A stretch of DNA of 14,100 nucleotides from Myxococcales bacterium UBA5297 (lineage in GTDB: Bacteria > Myxococcota > Myxococcia > Myxococcales > UBA5297). The notes under the pieces were generated by a model, which was not told the DNA's origin, did not search any database, and saw only the letters and a program-made list of their open reading frames with translations. Made by a program: the position numbers and the translations under genes. Shown here piece by piece: positions 6,628 to 14,100 of this stretch. Each line of letters begins with the position of its first letter. The first letter of the stretch is position 1. The DNA lies in the NCBI GenBank assembly GCA_002408385.1, contig DHSB01000198.1, positions 18,692 to 32,791 of the forward strand. The letters are read 5' to 3'.

Positions 6628-7629
6628 TCACCGCGGCGCCGCGGGAACGTCACCCCCGGCCTCGCCCTCAACGCGACGGGAGGCGAACAGGGTCGGGTGG
6701 CGCAGCTTGAGCGCCCCGAGCGCGACGAACCCGAGCAGCACCGCCCACCAGAGCGTCGCCAGGCGCACGAGGATCATGCTCGTCGTGGCCGGGCCGAGCG
6801 GGATGGCGCCAAGGCGCACGAGCTGCTGCTGGATCATCGACTCGGTCACCCCGAGGCCGCCGGGCACCGGGATGATGGCGCCGGCCAGCGTCGCGGTCGC
6901 GTAGAAGAAGACCGCGAGCGCGACATCGCCCTCGAGCCCGAAGCCCTGCACGACGACGTGGAGCGCCAGCCCCTCGCAGCCCCAGGCGACAAAGGAGAGC
7001 AGCGCCGGCCACAAGAGCGCGCCCGGGCCCGCGAGCACGCGCAGGGCGTCGAGCGCTTCGAGCAGCTTGGGCGCGAGGGGCCGCAGCCGGGCCGGCCCGC
7101 GCTCGACGAGCGAGACGAGCCAGAGCAGGGGGCGCTGCCAGAGGATGAGCGCGACGCCGACGGCCACCAGCGCCCCGCCGGCCATCGCCCAGCCCAGGCC
7201 GCCCGCGAAACCGACGCTGCCGAGCACGATGAGCAGCACGACGCCGATGACGTCGGTGAGCCGCTCGGCGATGACGATGGGCGCGGTGCGCGCGGCGGGC
7301 ACGCCGTAGGTCTGCGCGAGGACCGCGCTCTTGAACATCTCGCCGACCTTGCCCGGGGTCATCGTCAGCACGAAGCCGGAGAGGAAGACGAGCGCGCTGT
7401 CGAGCTTGGGCACGTTCCGGATGCCGAGCCGGGCGAGGTAGTACTCCCACTTGACGACCCGCAGCCCGTAGTTCGCGGTGGCGAGCAAGAGCGCGAGCCC
7501 CAGGGCTGACCAGCGAAAGCCCGCGAGGCTCTCCTGCACGTCGCGAAAGCCGGTGTAGGCGACGAAGGCCCCGTAGATCGCGATGCCGAAGAGCATCGCC
7601 AGCAGGAGGCGTCGCAGCAGTCCGTTCAT
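6628..7629 (-). CDS. Flippase-like / lysylphosphatidylglycerol synthase TM-domain membrane protein
   Basis: Integral inner-membrane protein of 333 residues with about eight hydrophobic segments (for example 7-26, 40-56, 78-90, 126-143, 148-163, 203-228, 235-256, 285-307). It carries the conserved motifs of the LPG_synthase_TM (UPF0104/AglD-type) family: TPGKVGE (91-97), ERLTDVIG (122-129) and PVPGGLGVTE (254-263). The family includes the membrane half of MprF, which flips aminoacylated lipids, and stand-alone proteins thought to move or support lipid-linked substrates. The aminoacyl-transferase half of MprF is absent, so lipid lysylation should not be assumed. The C-terminal 25 residues are a charged cytoplasmic-type tail. 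It starts at ATG 7629 with only a distant GAGGGGA upstream. The substrate is unknown. Confidence 0.9.
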   Translation of the reverse strand: MNGLLRRLLLAMLFGIAIYGAFVAYTGFRDVQESLAGFRWSALGLALLLATANYGLRVVKWEYYLARLGIRNVPKLDSALVFLSGFVLTMTPGKVGEMFKSAVLAQTYGVPAARTAPIVIAERLTDVIGVVLLIVLGSVGFAGGLGWAMAGGALVAVGVALILWQRPLLWLVSLVERGPARLRPLAPKLLEALDALRVLAGPGALLWPALLSFVAWGCEGLALHVVVQGFGLEGDVALAVFFYATATLAGAIIPVPGGLGVTESMIQQQLVRLGAIPLGPATTSMILVRLATLWWAVLLGFVALGALKLRHPTLFASRRVEGEAGGDVPAAPR

Positions 7630-7799
7630 CTGAGTCGTCTGTCCCCTCGAGCGTCGGTCTCGGGCGCAGTTGGTGTCGGGTGGCGCGATCCAGCGGGCTG
7701 CAGGATAGCGATTCGCCGACGGGCCGCGACCGGCGGGCGTGCGCCCGGTCGAGTTGGGCTCGGACCGGCGGTCGATCGCAGGCCTGGCCGCGCGAGGTG
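7630..7799. other. Spacer upstream of the flippase-like gene
   Basis: It contains the dyad CGGGCG/CGCCCG with a TG loop (about 7732-7746), roughly 100 bases before the flippase-like start on the - strand. No T-run follows it and no promoter boxes were clear. No gene seen. Confidence 0.3.
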
Positions 7800-7838
7800 A
7801 AAAGAAGACGCCGGCGAGGCGCGAGGCCCCGCCGGCGC
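7800..7838 (-). terminator. Intrinsic terminator of the Big_5 lipoprotein gene
   Basis: CGCCGGCG (7810-7817) and CGCCGGCG (7831-7838) pair across 13 bases that can extend the stem. On the - strand the stem is followed by TCTTCTTTT. It lies about 30 bases after the lipoprotein stop and separates that gene from the flippase-like gene. Confidence 0.82.
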
Positions 7839-7869
7839 GAGAAGCTTCCGATAGGTGGCGCAGCGGCCG

Positions 7870-10191
7870 TCAGTTCGTCAGCCGCACGATGTCGGGCAGC
7901 AGCTCCCAGTTGGCCGGGTCGTCGAGGAAGGCTGCGGTCTGCGGCACGTCGGTGGTGTAGACGAACGGCTTGATGAAGTAGCCGCCCTCGTCCTGCTGCA
8001 CCGGGGCGACGATGCGCACCCGGATGTTGCTGTTGGAGAGGGGGATGCCCAGCGGCGCCAGCAGCTCGTCCTGGTCGATCTTGATGGTGACCCGGCGGTT
8101 GGTGCCGTAGGCCAGGTCGAAGAGCCGGTTGCGCTTGCTGCCGCCGGGCCGGTAGTTGGTCAGCGTGCCGTCGATCTGGACGTACTCGGACTCGTGGTCC
8201 TCGCCGATGGGCACGTCGCCGATCACCTCGACGATGTCCTGCCGCATGTCGAAGAAGTCGGCGGCCGCCGCGGTGTTCTCGGTCATCGAGAAGGCGAGCA
8301 CCTGCTTGAAGCCCTCGAAGTCGCCGACCCGGCTGACGGTGATGTCGATGTTCGGGTAGCGGGTCGCGCCCCAGAGCGGCGGCGGGCCGGGGTTCGGGTT
8401 GCGGTTGCCGGTGACCACGTAGATGCCCGGGCCGCCCCGCGACTGCTGGATGAAGAAGCCCTTCCAGCTATCGGGCTGGCCGCGGAAGTAGGTCATGTAG
8501 ACCCCGCGCACGCGGATCGCGCAGACCCCGTCGACCGCCCGCAGGTCGGCGATGGTGCCCTCGGTTGGCGCCTGGATGGTGAAGGTCGAGGTGTAGTTGT
8601 CGGCCATCGTCGCCCCGGTCAGAGCGCGCACGCCCTGGGCTCCGCCGGTGATCTTGACGCTGTAGTTGCGCTCGATCTCGTAGGCGGTGCCCGGGTCGAT
8701 CTGGAAGCGGACCGTCGGGTTGTTCGACAGGTCGAGCGTGCCTTCCTCGGGGAAGCTGCCGTCGGAGTAGCGGCTGACGCGCAAGGTGCCGGTGGTGCCC
8801 GGGTAGTTGAGGAAGACCGAGGCCGGGTCGACCGGCTTGTTGAAGGTGATCTCCACGACCGCGTCGGGGGCGACCCCGCTGGCCCCGTCCGCCGGGCTGA
8901 CCGAGACCACCTCGAGCGGACCGGTGTCGGCGCCCGAGCCGGTCGTGAAGCTCGCCAGGTAGTTGCCGGTCATCGGGTTGTCGCTCTCGTCCTTGACCCC
9001 CTCGGCGCCGCCCACCACCCGCAGGGTGTACGGGGTGTTCGGCTGCAGGGCCGCCTGCGGATAGAAGACGAAGGTGGGGTTGTTGTAGGTCTCCCGGGTC
9101 ATGGTGATCGCGCCGGCCGGGTCGGTGCCGCGGTAGAGCAGCACGGTGGTCGGCGAGACGACCGTCGCCTGGCGCATCCGCTTGCTGAAGGTGACGCTGA
9201 TGGCCGCGCTGGTGGGCACGTCGGTCTGGCCGTCGGCCGGCGAGGTGGCGACGACCCGGGGCGTGTTCTCGGGGCTGACCCAGGCGCAGTCGAAGATGAT
9301 CGAGTAGTCGGCTCGCAGCTCGTTGCCCGCCAGGTCCTTCACGCCGCCAGCGAACAGGGTGAACTTGAGCTCGTCGCCGACCTCGAACCGCTCGGCCGGG
9401 GTGAAGACGACGGTCGGGTTGGCCGAGGCGTCCCAGGTCGCCGCGAGCGGGGCGCCCTGCGGATTGCCGTCCCACCACTCGATCAGCTCGAAGCTCTCGG
9501 CGCTCAGGCTCGTCGGGTCGATCTGCTCGCTGAAGCGCACCCTGATCACCGCGTCGAGCGGGACGTCGACCTCGCCGTCGGCCGGAGTGATGCTCGCCAG
9601 CGTCGGCGCGGTCTGGTCGCTCGAGCTGGCGGTGGTGAAGCTGCCGGTGATGTCGGAGACGAGCCGCTCGCCAGCGGCGCCGGCGACCCCGGACTCGCCG
9701 CCCCTGACGACCAGCGTGTAACCGGTGCTGTTCGCCAGCGACGAGCTCGGCGTGAAGCTCACCGCGGTCGCGCCCGACGAGAAGCCGAAGGCGCCCGCGA
9801 CCTTGGCCTGCTCACCAGAGGAGGTGCGATAGAGGAAGAAGGTCTCGGAGGTCACCGAGGCCTCGTCGAGCGCTGCCGAGAAGGTGAGGGTGACCGAGGC
9901 GTTGGTGGGCACGCTCGAGGAGCCGAAGGCGGGGGTGACCGAGCGCAGCTCGAGGTCCTCGAGCGGAATCGAGCCGTCGGGTGTGCCCGCGTCGGTCTCC
10001 GGATCGGTCCCCGCGTCGGTGTTGGGATCGGTCCCTGCGTCCTTGTCGGGATCAGAGCCCGCGTCGGGAGGCAGCGACGCGTCGGCCGCGGAGGCGTCCG
10101 GCGCTTGCGGCGGCGGGTCTTCGCCGCACGCGGCAAGGGAGAGGGAGAGGACAAGGGCCGCGAACAGCGACAAGCGATGATGGAGGTACAT
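7870..10191 (-). CDS. Lipoprotein with four Big_5 (SbsA-type) Ig-like domains and a C-terminal OB-like domain
   Basis: Exported lipoprotein of 773 residues. The N-terminus MYLHHRLSLFAALVLSLSLAAC is a clear type II signal peptide (lipobox LAAC, Cys22). Residues 23-78 are an Asp/Ala/Gly/Thr/Pro-rich linker with DAGTDP repeats, probably a flexible tether from the membrane. Four Big_5-type domains follow at about 82-188, 195-302, 310-418 and 426-540. They share openings such as SITPADGEVDVP, ATSPADGQTDVP and SVSPADGASGVAP, a central NPTxxF strand in three of them, and late TLVV/TLRVVGG strands. Residues 545-773 form a different domain: TIADLRAV, VRGVYMTYF, GFFIQQSRGGPGIYVV and EYVQIDGTLTNY resemble OB-fold modules of secreted nucleases and surface proteins, but no nuclease catalytic motif is visible. 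GGTGAG just upstream supports ATG 10191. A binding or structural role is inference. Confidence 0.9.
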   Translation of the reverse strand: MYLHHRLSLFAALVLSLSLAACGEDPPPQAPDASAADASLPPDAGSDPDKDAGTDPNTDAGTDPETDAGTPDGSIPLEDLELRSVTPAFGSSSVPTNASVTLTFSAALDEASVTSETFFLYRTSSGEQAKVAGAFGFSSGATAVSFTPSSSLANSTGYTLVVRGGESGVAGAAGERLVSDITGSFTTASSSDQTAPTLASITPADGEVDVPLDAVIRVRFSEQIDPTSLSAESFELIEWWDGNPQGAPLAATWDASANPTVVFTPAERFEVGDELKFTLFAGGVKDLAGNELRADYSIIFDCAWVSPENTPRVVATSPADGQTDVPTSAAISVTFSKRMRQATVVSPTTVLLYRGTDPAGAITMTRETYNNPTFVFYPQAALQPNTPYTLRVVGGAEGVKDESDNPMTGNYLASFTTGSGADTGPLEVVSVSPADGASGVAPDAVVEITFNKPVDPASVFLNYPGTTGTLRVSRYSDGSFPEEGTLDLSNNPTVRFQIDPGTAYEIERNYSVKITGGAQGVRALTGATMADNYTSTFTIQAPTEGTIADLRAVDGVCAIRVRGVYMTYFRGQPDSWKGFFIQQSRGGPGIYVVTGNRNPNPGPPPLWGATRYPNIDITVSRVGDFEGFKQVLAFSMTENTAAAADFFDMRQDIVEVIGDVPIGEDHESEYVQIDGTLTNYRPGGSKRNRLFDLAYGTNRRVTIKIDQDELLAPLGIPLSNSNIRVRIVAPVQQDEGGYFIKPFVYTTDVPQTAAFLDDPANWELLPDIVRLTN
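9986..10070. repeat. 24-bp tandem repeat in the lipoprotein linker
   Basis: Three full 24-bp units (9986-10009, 10010-10033, 10034-10057) and a partial fourth (10058-10070) encode the DAGTDP-type linker repeats on the - strand. The first two share CCCGCGTCGGT and GGATCGGTC; the third is more diverged. The unit is a whole number of codons, so copy-number changes keep the frame. Confidence 0.8.
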
Positions 10192-10596
10192 GACTCACCC
10201 GATTGCGAAATGGCCGGCCAGCCTACCACCCGAAGCGCGAAATCCCGCCACAAGTTCGCCCGCGGCGAGCTTGCGCTCGTTCGCCTGGCCGCGCGAAACG
10301 GCCCGACGCCGGGACGGGGACGTGCCGCCGCACGGTCGCGCCGATTCGCGACGCCGATGGAGACCATCGCGGGATCGCTTTTGGAGTCGGCCCTGCGTCG
10401 ATCGCGCGCCCGACCAGACCGCGGCTGCCCCTGGCTGTGCCCCATCCGCCGTGTCGGGATTAGGGACTTACCGGCGAGAAATTGACCAAGCTGGCAAGAA
10501 ATCGGCCGTCTCGCTGACCTTGGGCCCGTGGTCTTGAGGACTGAAGCCAGCCGGCCAGCACAGAGGCTGGACTCTTTTGGTTCCGGCTTGGCCGGC
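10192..10596. other. 405-bp gap between the acyl-CoA ligase and Big_5 lipoprotein genes
   Basis: Both flanking genes are on the - strand, so this gap should hold the lipoprotein promoter and the end of the ligase transcript. A 9-bp inverted repeat, AGCCGGCCA (10549-10557) with TGGCCGGCT (10589-10597), touches the ligase stop, and CCAGC/GCTGG (10555-10570) is nested near it. There is no T-run, so a terminator role is uncertain. No gene or RNA seen. Confidence 0.4.
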
Positions 10597-12444
10597 TTAG
10601 GCCCTGCGGCCGAAGTCGTTCGACTCCTCGTAGAGCGTATCGAGCAGCGACTTGTATTTTTCAGCGACGACGCGCCGCTTCACCTTCAGCGTCGGGGTCA
10701 ACTCGCCGCTCTCCTGCGACCAGTCGTGGTCGAGGACGGCGAAGCGCTTGATGGTCGCGTAGCTGGGCATCTTTGCGTTGACCGTGTTGACCGCCTGCTG
10801 GAGCTGGTCGCGGACCTCGGGCGCCTTCGAGAGCTCGGGCAGGTTTCGATACGGAAGTCCCTTCTCCTGAGCCCACTTGCTCGCGTTCTCCTCGTTGATG
10901 GTGAAGACGGCGGTGACGTACTTGCGCTTGTCGCCCTGGATGGAGACCTGGCTGACCAGGCTCTCGGACTTCAGGGCGTTCTCGAGCTCGGCCGGGGCGA
11001 TGTACTTGCCGCCCGAGGTCTTGATGAGGTCCTTCTTGCGGTCGGTGATGCGCAGGTAGCCATCGGGGTCGAGCTTGCCGATGTCGCCGGTGCGCAGCCA
11101 TCCGTCCTCGGTGAGCGCCTCGGCGGTCTCCTGCGGCAGCTTGTAGTAGCCCTTCATCACGTTGGGGCCACGCAGCAAGACCTCGCCGTCGTCGGCCAGC
11201 TTGGTCTCCATCCGTGGGAACGGCGGGCCCACGGTGCCGATGCGGTTGCGCCCGGCGAGGTTCGCGTGCGTCGGCGCGCACGTCTCGGTCAGCCCGTAGC
11301 CCTCGAGCACCTCCATGCCGCACAGCTCGAAGAAGTAGGCGATCTTGGGGTTGAGGGGCGCGCCCCCGGAGATGAAGGCGCGCACCTGCCCGCCGAAGCG
11401 CGCCTGGAGCCGCTCGCGAACCTTCGAGAAGACCAGCCGCTTGGCTATCGACCACTGTGGCGAGCGATAGGTGCGCCCCTCGGTTCGGGCGGCCGCATAG
11501 CGCTCGAATTGCTCCATCGCCCACCCGAAGGCCGTGCCCTGCAGGCCTTCGCCGCGGCGCCCCTCGGCGACCACCTTGTTGAAGGCCTTCTCGAAGACCC
11601 GCGGCACCGCCGGCATCGCGGTCGGACGGATCTCGCCGGCGTTGTCGACCAACTTCTCGATGGACTCGGCGAAGGCGACGGTGACCTCCTGGCCCAGCCA
11701 GGTCATCTCCACGGCCCGGGCGAGCGAGTGTGCCAGCGGCAGGAACAGCAGCAGCCGCTCGCCCGGGTCGAGGACGCCCGACTCCATCACCGCGCTCGCC
11801 TCGTAGACCCAGTTGGCGTGGGTGAGCATCACGCCCTTGGGCCTGCCGGCAGTGCCCGAGGTGTAGAGGATGCAGTTGACGTCCTCGGGCTTGATTTCGG
11901 CAACCCGCTTCTCGAGCGCGTCGGGCCGCTGCGCGAGCAGGGCGCGGCCGCGGGCTTCGAGGTCCCACAGGCTCATCAGCCGCTCGTCGGGGCTCGAGTG
12001 CAGCTCGAAGCTGACGAAGTGCTCGACGGTCGGGGTCTGCTCGCGCACCGAGCGCAGCCGGGCCCAGCGGCCCGGGGTGCCGTTCTCGGGCTTGTCGTTG
12101 TCGAAGAAGACCAGCCGCGCCTCGCTGTCGTTGATGATGTAGGCGGTCTCCTGCGGCGTGTTCGAGGAGTAGATGGGAACGCTGATCGCGCCCGCGCCCA
12201 TCAAGGCCAGGTCCGCCAGACACCACTCGTAGCTGGTCCCCGCGTGAATGCAGACCCGGTCACCCGGCTTGATGCCGAGGTCGACCAGCCCTTCGGACAG
12301 GGCGCGCACCCGGTCGAGCACCTCGCCCCACTGCACGTCGCGCCAGGCGCCCCCGGTCTTGACGTGGGCGGCGACCTTGGAGGGGGTCGCCTTCCGGGCG
12401 ACGAGCTGCTCGGCGAGGGTCTTGAGGGATGGGTGCTTCGACAT
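10597..12444 (-). CDS. Long-chain fatty acid-CoA ligase (AMP-forming)
   Basis: ANL-superfamily acyl-CoA synthetase of 615 residues that activates a fatty acid with ATP to acyl-AMP and then acyl-CoA; length and motifs fit the long-chain, FadD15-like group. Motifs seen: the P-loop-like YTSGTAGRPKG (194-204); EGYGLTETCAP (381-391), the adenine-binding/core motif; RTGDIG (451-456) with the ribose-binding Asp; the hinge region DRKKDLIKTSGGKYIAP (468-484); and C-terminal LTPTLKVKR, where Lys587 is the likely adenylation lysine. All key residues look intact. The frame is open upstream to 12534, but ATG 12444 is preceded by a full AAGGAGG site, so it is the start. It may feed beta-oxidation or phospholipid synthesis; no other fatty-acid gene is adjacent. 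Chain length is inferred. Confidence 0.95.
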   Translation of the reverse strand: MSKHPSLKTLAEQLVARKATPSKVAAHVKTGGAWRDVQWGEVLDRVRALSEGLVDLGIKPGDRVCIHAGTSYEWCLADLALMGAGAISVPIYSSNTPQETAYIINDSEARLVFFDNDKPENGTPGRWARLRSVREQTPTVEHFVSFELHSSPDERLMSLWDLEARGRALLAQRPDALEKRVAEIKPEDVNCILYTSGTAGRPKGVMLTHANWVYEASAVMESGVLDPGERLLLFLPLAHSLARAVEMTWLGQEVTVAFAESIEKLVDNAGEIRPTAMPAVPRVFEKAFNKVVAEGRRGEGLQGTAFGWAMEQFERYAAARTEGRTYRSPQWSIAKRLVFSKVRERLQARFGGQVRAFISGGAPLNPKIAYFFELCGMEVLEGYGLTETCAPTHANLAGRNRIGTVGPPFPRMETKLADDGEVLLRGPNVMKGYYKLPQETAEALTEDGWLRTGDIGKLDPDGYLRITDRKKDLIKTSGGKYIAPAELENALKSESLVSQVSIQGDKRKYVTAVFTINEENASKWAQEKGLPYRNLPELSKAPEVRDQLQQAVNTVNAKMPSYATIKRFAVLDHDWSQESGELTPTLKVKRRVVAEKYKSLLDTLYEESNDFGRRA

Positions 12445-12451
12445 TTGCTGG

Positions 12452-12458
12452 CCTCCTT
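12452..12458 (-). promoter_or_regulatory. Strong Shine-Dalgarno site of the acyl-CoA ligase
   Basis: AAGGAGG on the - strand, seven bases before ATG 12444. It is the best ribosome site in the window and rejects the longer frame that would begin at 12534. Confidence 0.85.
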
Positions 12459-12858
12459 GGCCGGCGGCCCGGGGAGAGGGGCGCCATCGAGCGCGCGCCG
12501 CTGCCGTGGCTCTGGCTTGCTGCGTAGGGAACAACGCAGAGGTTCTCGGCTGGCTGCGTCGAGAGCTTCCCAGTCTGCGGCGGCTCCCCCGCCCGCCAAA
12601 GGCGTGTCCGAGCGCGAATCTGGATGAAAGATCAAGTGGTTAAGCTGCGAGCCGGCGTCCTTGTGCCGGCGCGCCGCCTGGCCGTACTGCACGGTCTGGG
12701 CCACGGCGGCGCGCGAGCTGGCCGCCGGCAGCGAGCGGAAGCCTCGCCTTCCGCGGACTTATCGCGCGAGGAGGGGAGGGCCGCACCGTCTCGGGGGCCT
12801 GCGTGCGCGAATCAAGAGGCGCCCAAGCGAGGCTTCAGTAGGGCTTGTCGACAGCTCT
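12459..12858. other. Gap between the transporter and acyl-CoA ligase genes
   Basis: This 400-bp stretch lies upstream of the ligase and downstream of the transporter (both - strand). It holds several small dyads without T-runs: CTGCGT/ACGCAG (12520-12539), GCCGGC/GCCGGC (12651-12670) and GCGGAAG/CTTCCGC (12735-12754). The last could be a weak transporter terminator. An AT-richer patch near 12618-12645 may carry the ligase promoter, but no convincing boxes were found. No gene seen. Confidence 0.35.
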
Positions 12859-14097
12859 TCAGACCCCCGGCGCGGGCGTCGCCTCGGCTGAAGCGCGCTT
12901 GTCGATGGCCCGGGTGACGAGCTGGAAGACGAGCAGCGCCAGGAACCCCGCGAAGCCGACCCCGGCGAAGGCGTACCAGATGTAGTGCGCGTGGGCGTAG
13001 GCCGCGGGCATCTCGGCGTTGCCGGCGAGGGCGGCGAGGCGTTGGGCCTGTTCGGCGGCGGAGAGCACCTTCGGGTCCGGGCAGTACGCCTCGAGCAGGA
13101 ACCCGGAGAGGATGAAGCCGAACAGCCAGGCGAAGAAGGTGTTGAGGTGCGCGTAGCCGAGGTAGAGGCCCTCCTGGCCCGCGGGCGCCTGCTTGGAGGC
13201 GTATTCGAGGTAGCGCGGGCTGAGGAAGCACTCGGAGAGGCCCTGCAGCGCGATGCCGAGCACCATCGTCACGGTGATCGACGGCAGGGTCGAGCCGAGC
13301 AGCGTGACCTCGCGCCCGAGCAGCGAGGAGAAGGACATCAGCAGCGCCGAGAAGGGGATGAGCGCCAGGGCGATTCCTATCGAGGTGATCGGCCGGAGCT
13401 TGCGCACGAGCTGGGTGATGGGGACGACCAGCAGCACGACGACCAGCGGGTTGATGTTCGCGTACCACTCCGGGCTCGCGCCCTCGCCGACCATGCGCAG
13501 CACGTACTTGGGCATCGAGGCGTAGAGCTGGCCCTGGATGGCCCAGAACCCGGCGGTGATGAGCACCAGCGACAGGAAGCGCAGGTTGCGAAAGACCGTC
13601 GCCAGGCCGTGCAGGCTCTCCTTGACGCTGCGGGGCGCCGCGTCGCTCGGCTTGGGGCGGTAGAGCAGGACCACGATGAGCAGCGCGATGAAGGCGGCGC
13701 CGGCCGAGTAGAGCGGCACGGTCCCGATGCCCAGCGCCTTGCGCACCGGGGCGGCGATGCTCTTGCCGCTGAACGAGCCGATATTGACGACCATGTAGAA
13801 GAGGCTGAAGGCGCGCGCCCGGTTCTTCTCGTCCGAGTAGCGCGACACCGTGCCGCCGATGATCGGCTTGACGAAGGCGCCTCCGGTCGCGATCACCGCC
13901 AGGGCGACCAGCACCAGCCCCTTGGTCGGGAACAGGCCGATCATCGTGTAGCCGATCGTCAGCAGCGTGAACGAGAGGATGAGCGCCGGCCGAAAGCCGA
14001 TGCGGTCGGCGACCGCGCCGAGCACGAACGGCAGCAGGTAGATGCCGCCGGAGAAGCCCGCGCCGATGAAGCCCGCCTCGACCCGACTTTGACACGG
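12859..14097 (-). CDS. MFS transporter, POT/PTR2-like, N-terminus missing in this window
   Basis: Major facilitator superfamily membrane protein; 412 codons are visible, with about eleven hydrophobic segments. The readable start is EAGFIGAGFSGGIYLLPF, matching the second MFS helix, followed by the loop motif LGAVADRIGFRP. GGAFVKPIIGG and FSLFYMVVNIGSF resemble proton-dependent oligopeptide transporters; the second fits the PTR2 signature pattern. The C-terminal half has SECFLSPRYLEY, like the POT segment around helix 10. Transport of peptides or another small solute is inference. The first helix is absent: read upstream, the frame meets TAG at 14098-14100, the last three bases of the window. 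GTG 14025 is the first conventional start but would remove part of helix 2. The gene is therefore frameshifted, truncated, or affected by a sequence error near the edge. Stop TGA is at 12859-12861. Confidence 0.85.
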   Translation of the reverse strand, partial: PCQSRVEAGFIGAGFSGGIYLLPFVLGAVADRIGFRPALILSFTLLTIGYTMIGLFPTKGLVLVALAVIATGGAFVKPIIGGTVSRYSDEKNRARAFSLFYMVVNIGSFSGKSIAAPVRKALGIGTVPLYSAGAAFIALLIVVLLYRPKPSDAAPRSVKESLHGLATVFRNLRFLSLVLITAGFWAIQGQLYASMPKYVLRMVGEGASPEWYANINPLVVVLLVVPITQLVRKLRPITSIGIALALIPFSALLMSFSSLLGREVTLLGSTLPSITVTMVLGIALQGLSECFLSPRYLEYASKQAPAGQEGLYLGYAHLNTFFAWLFGFILSGFLLEAYCPDPKVLSAAEQAQRLAALAGNAEMPAAYAHAHYIWYAFAGVGFAGFLALLVFQLVTRAIDKRASAEATPAPGV

Positions 14098-14100
14098 CTA

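Noticed and set aside
10335..10380. A related palindrome (GATTCGCGACGCCGAT) in the gap after the lipoprotein start
   Set aside because: It needs an inserted base and a shifted arm to align with the array core and has no neighbour at 41-42 bp, so it is probably chance in GC-rich DNA.
7855..10485. Long + strand open frame opposite the Big_5 lipoprotein
   Set aside because: Composition (Val/Gly/Arg/Asp/His-rich) is that of a shadow frame. The - strand frame has a signal peptide, four recognisable domains and a matching terminator.
10528..12627. Long + strand open frame opposite the acyl-CoA ligase
   Set aside because: The - strand frame contains all AMP-forming ligase motifs and a perfect ribosome site; the + frame has none.

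Overview
The window is very GC-rich with strong G/C at third codon positions. Its gene content suggests a Gram-negative bacterium of the Myxococcota or Bradymonadota type (former Deltaproteobacteria): large secreted lipoproteins built from Ig-like domains, an Asp/Ala/Gly/Thr-rich lipoprotein linker, a FecR plus fibronectin-like lipoprotein, and a CSLREA/beta-helix protein. This placement is inferred from style and not from a marker gene.

Layout. Positions 12-5476 are read on the + strand: a 1233-codon surface protein (TIG-like domain, Cys-paired Ig-like repeats, PKD domain, CSLREA-like segment, beta-helix); a FecR/FN3-like lipoprotein whose start overlaps the previous stop (TGATG); and a small SlyX-family coiled-coil protein. 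From about 6070 to the end everything is on the - strand: a cold-shock protein, a flippase-like LPG-synthase-type membrane protein, a lipoprotein with four Big_5-type Ig-like domains, a long-chain acyl-CoA ligase, and an MFS/POT-like transporter that runs to the window edge.

The most unusual non-coding object lies where the two gene blocks converge (5477-6071). It is an array of short palindromes, core ATCGCGAC(G/A)CGAT, at 5616, 5657, 5699, 5740 and 5782, with decayed copies near 5820 and 5863. Core-to-core spacing is 41 or 42 bp, close to four helical turns, and two palindrome versions alternate so that the higher-order unit is 83 bp. The array does not fit a CRISPR, a terminator or a coding sequence. 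A strong factor-independent terminator for the cold-shock gene follows at 6015-6041.

How the genes relate. The first two genes look translationally coupled and both products carry candidate lipoprotein signals, so they probably form one envelope or surface module. The remaining genes are separated by gaps of 240-414 bp, with a clear terminator seen after the Big_5 lipoprotein, so they are best read as single-gene units. No complete defence system, mobile element, rRNA, tRNA or CRISPR array was found.
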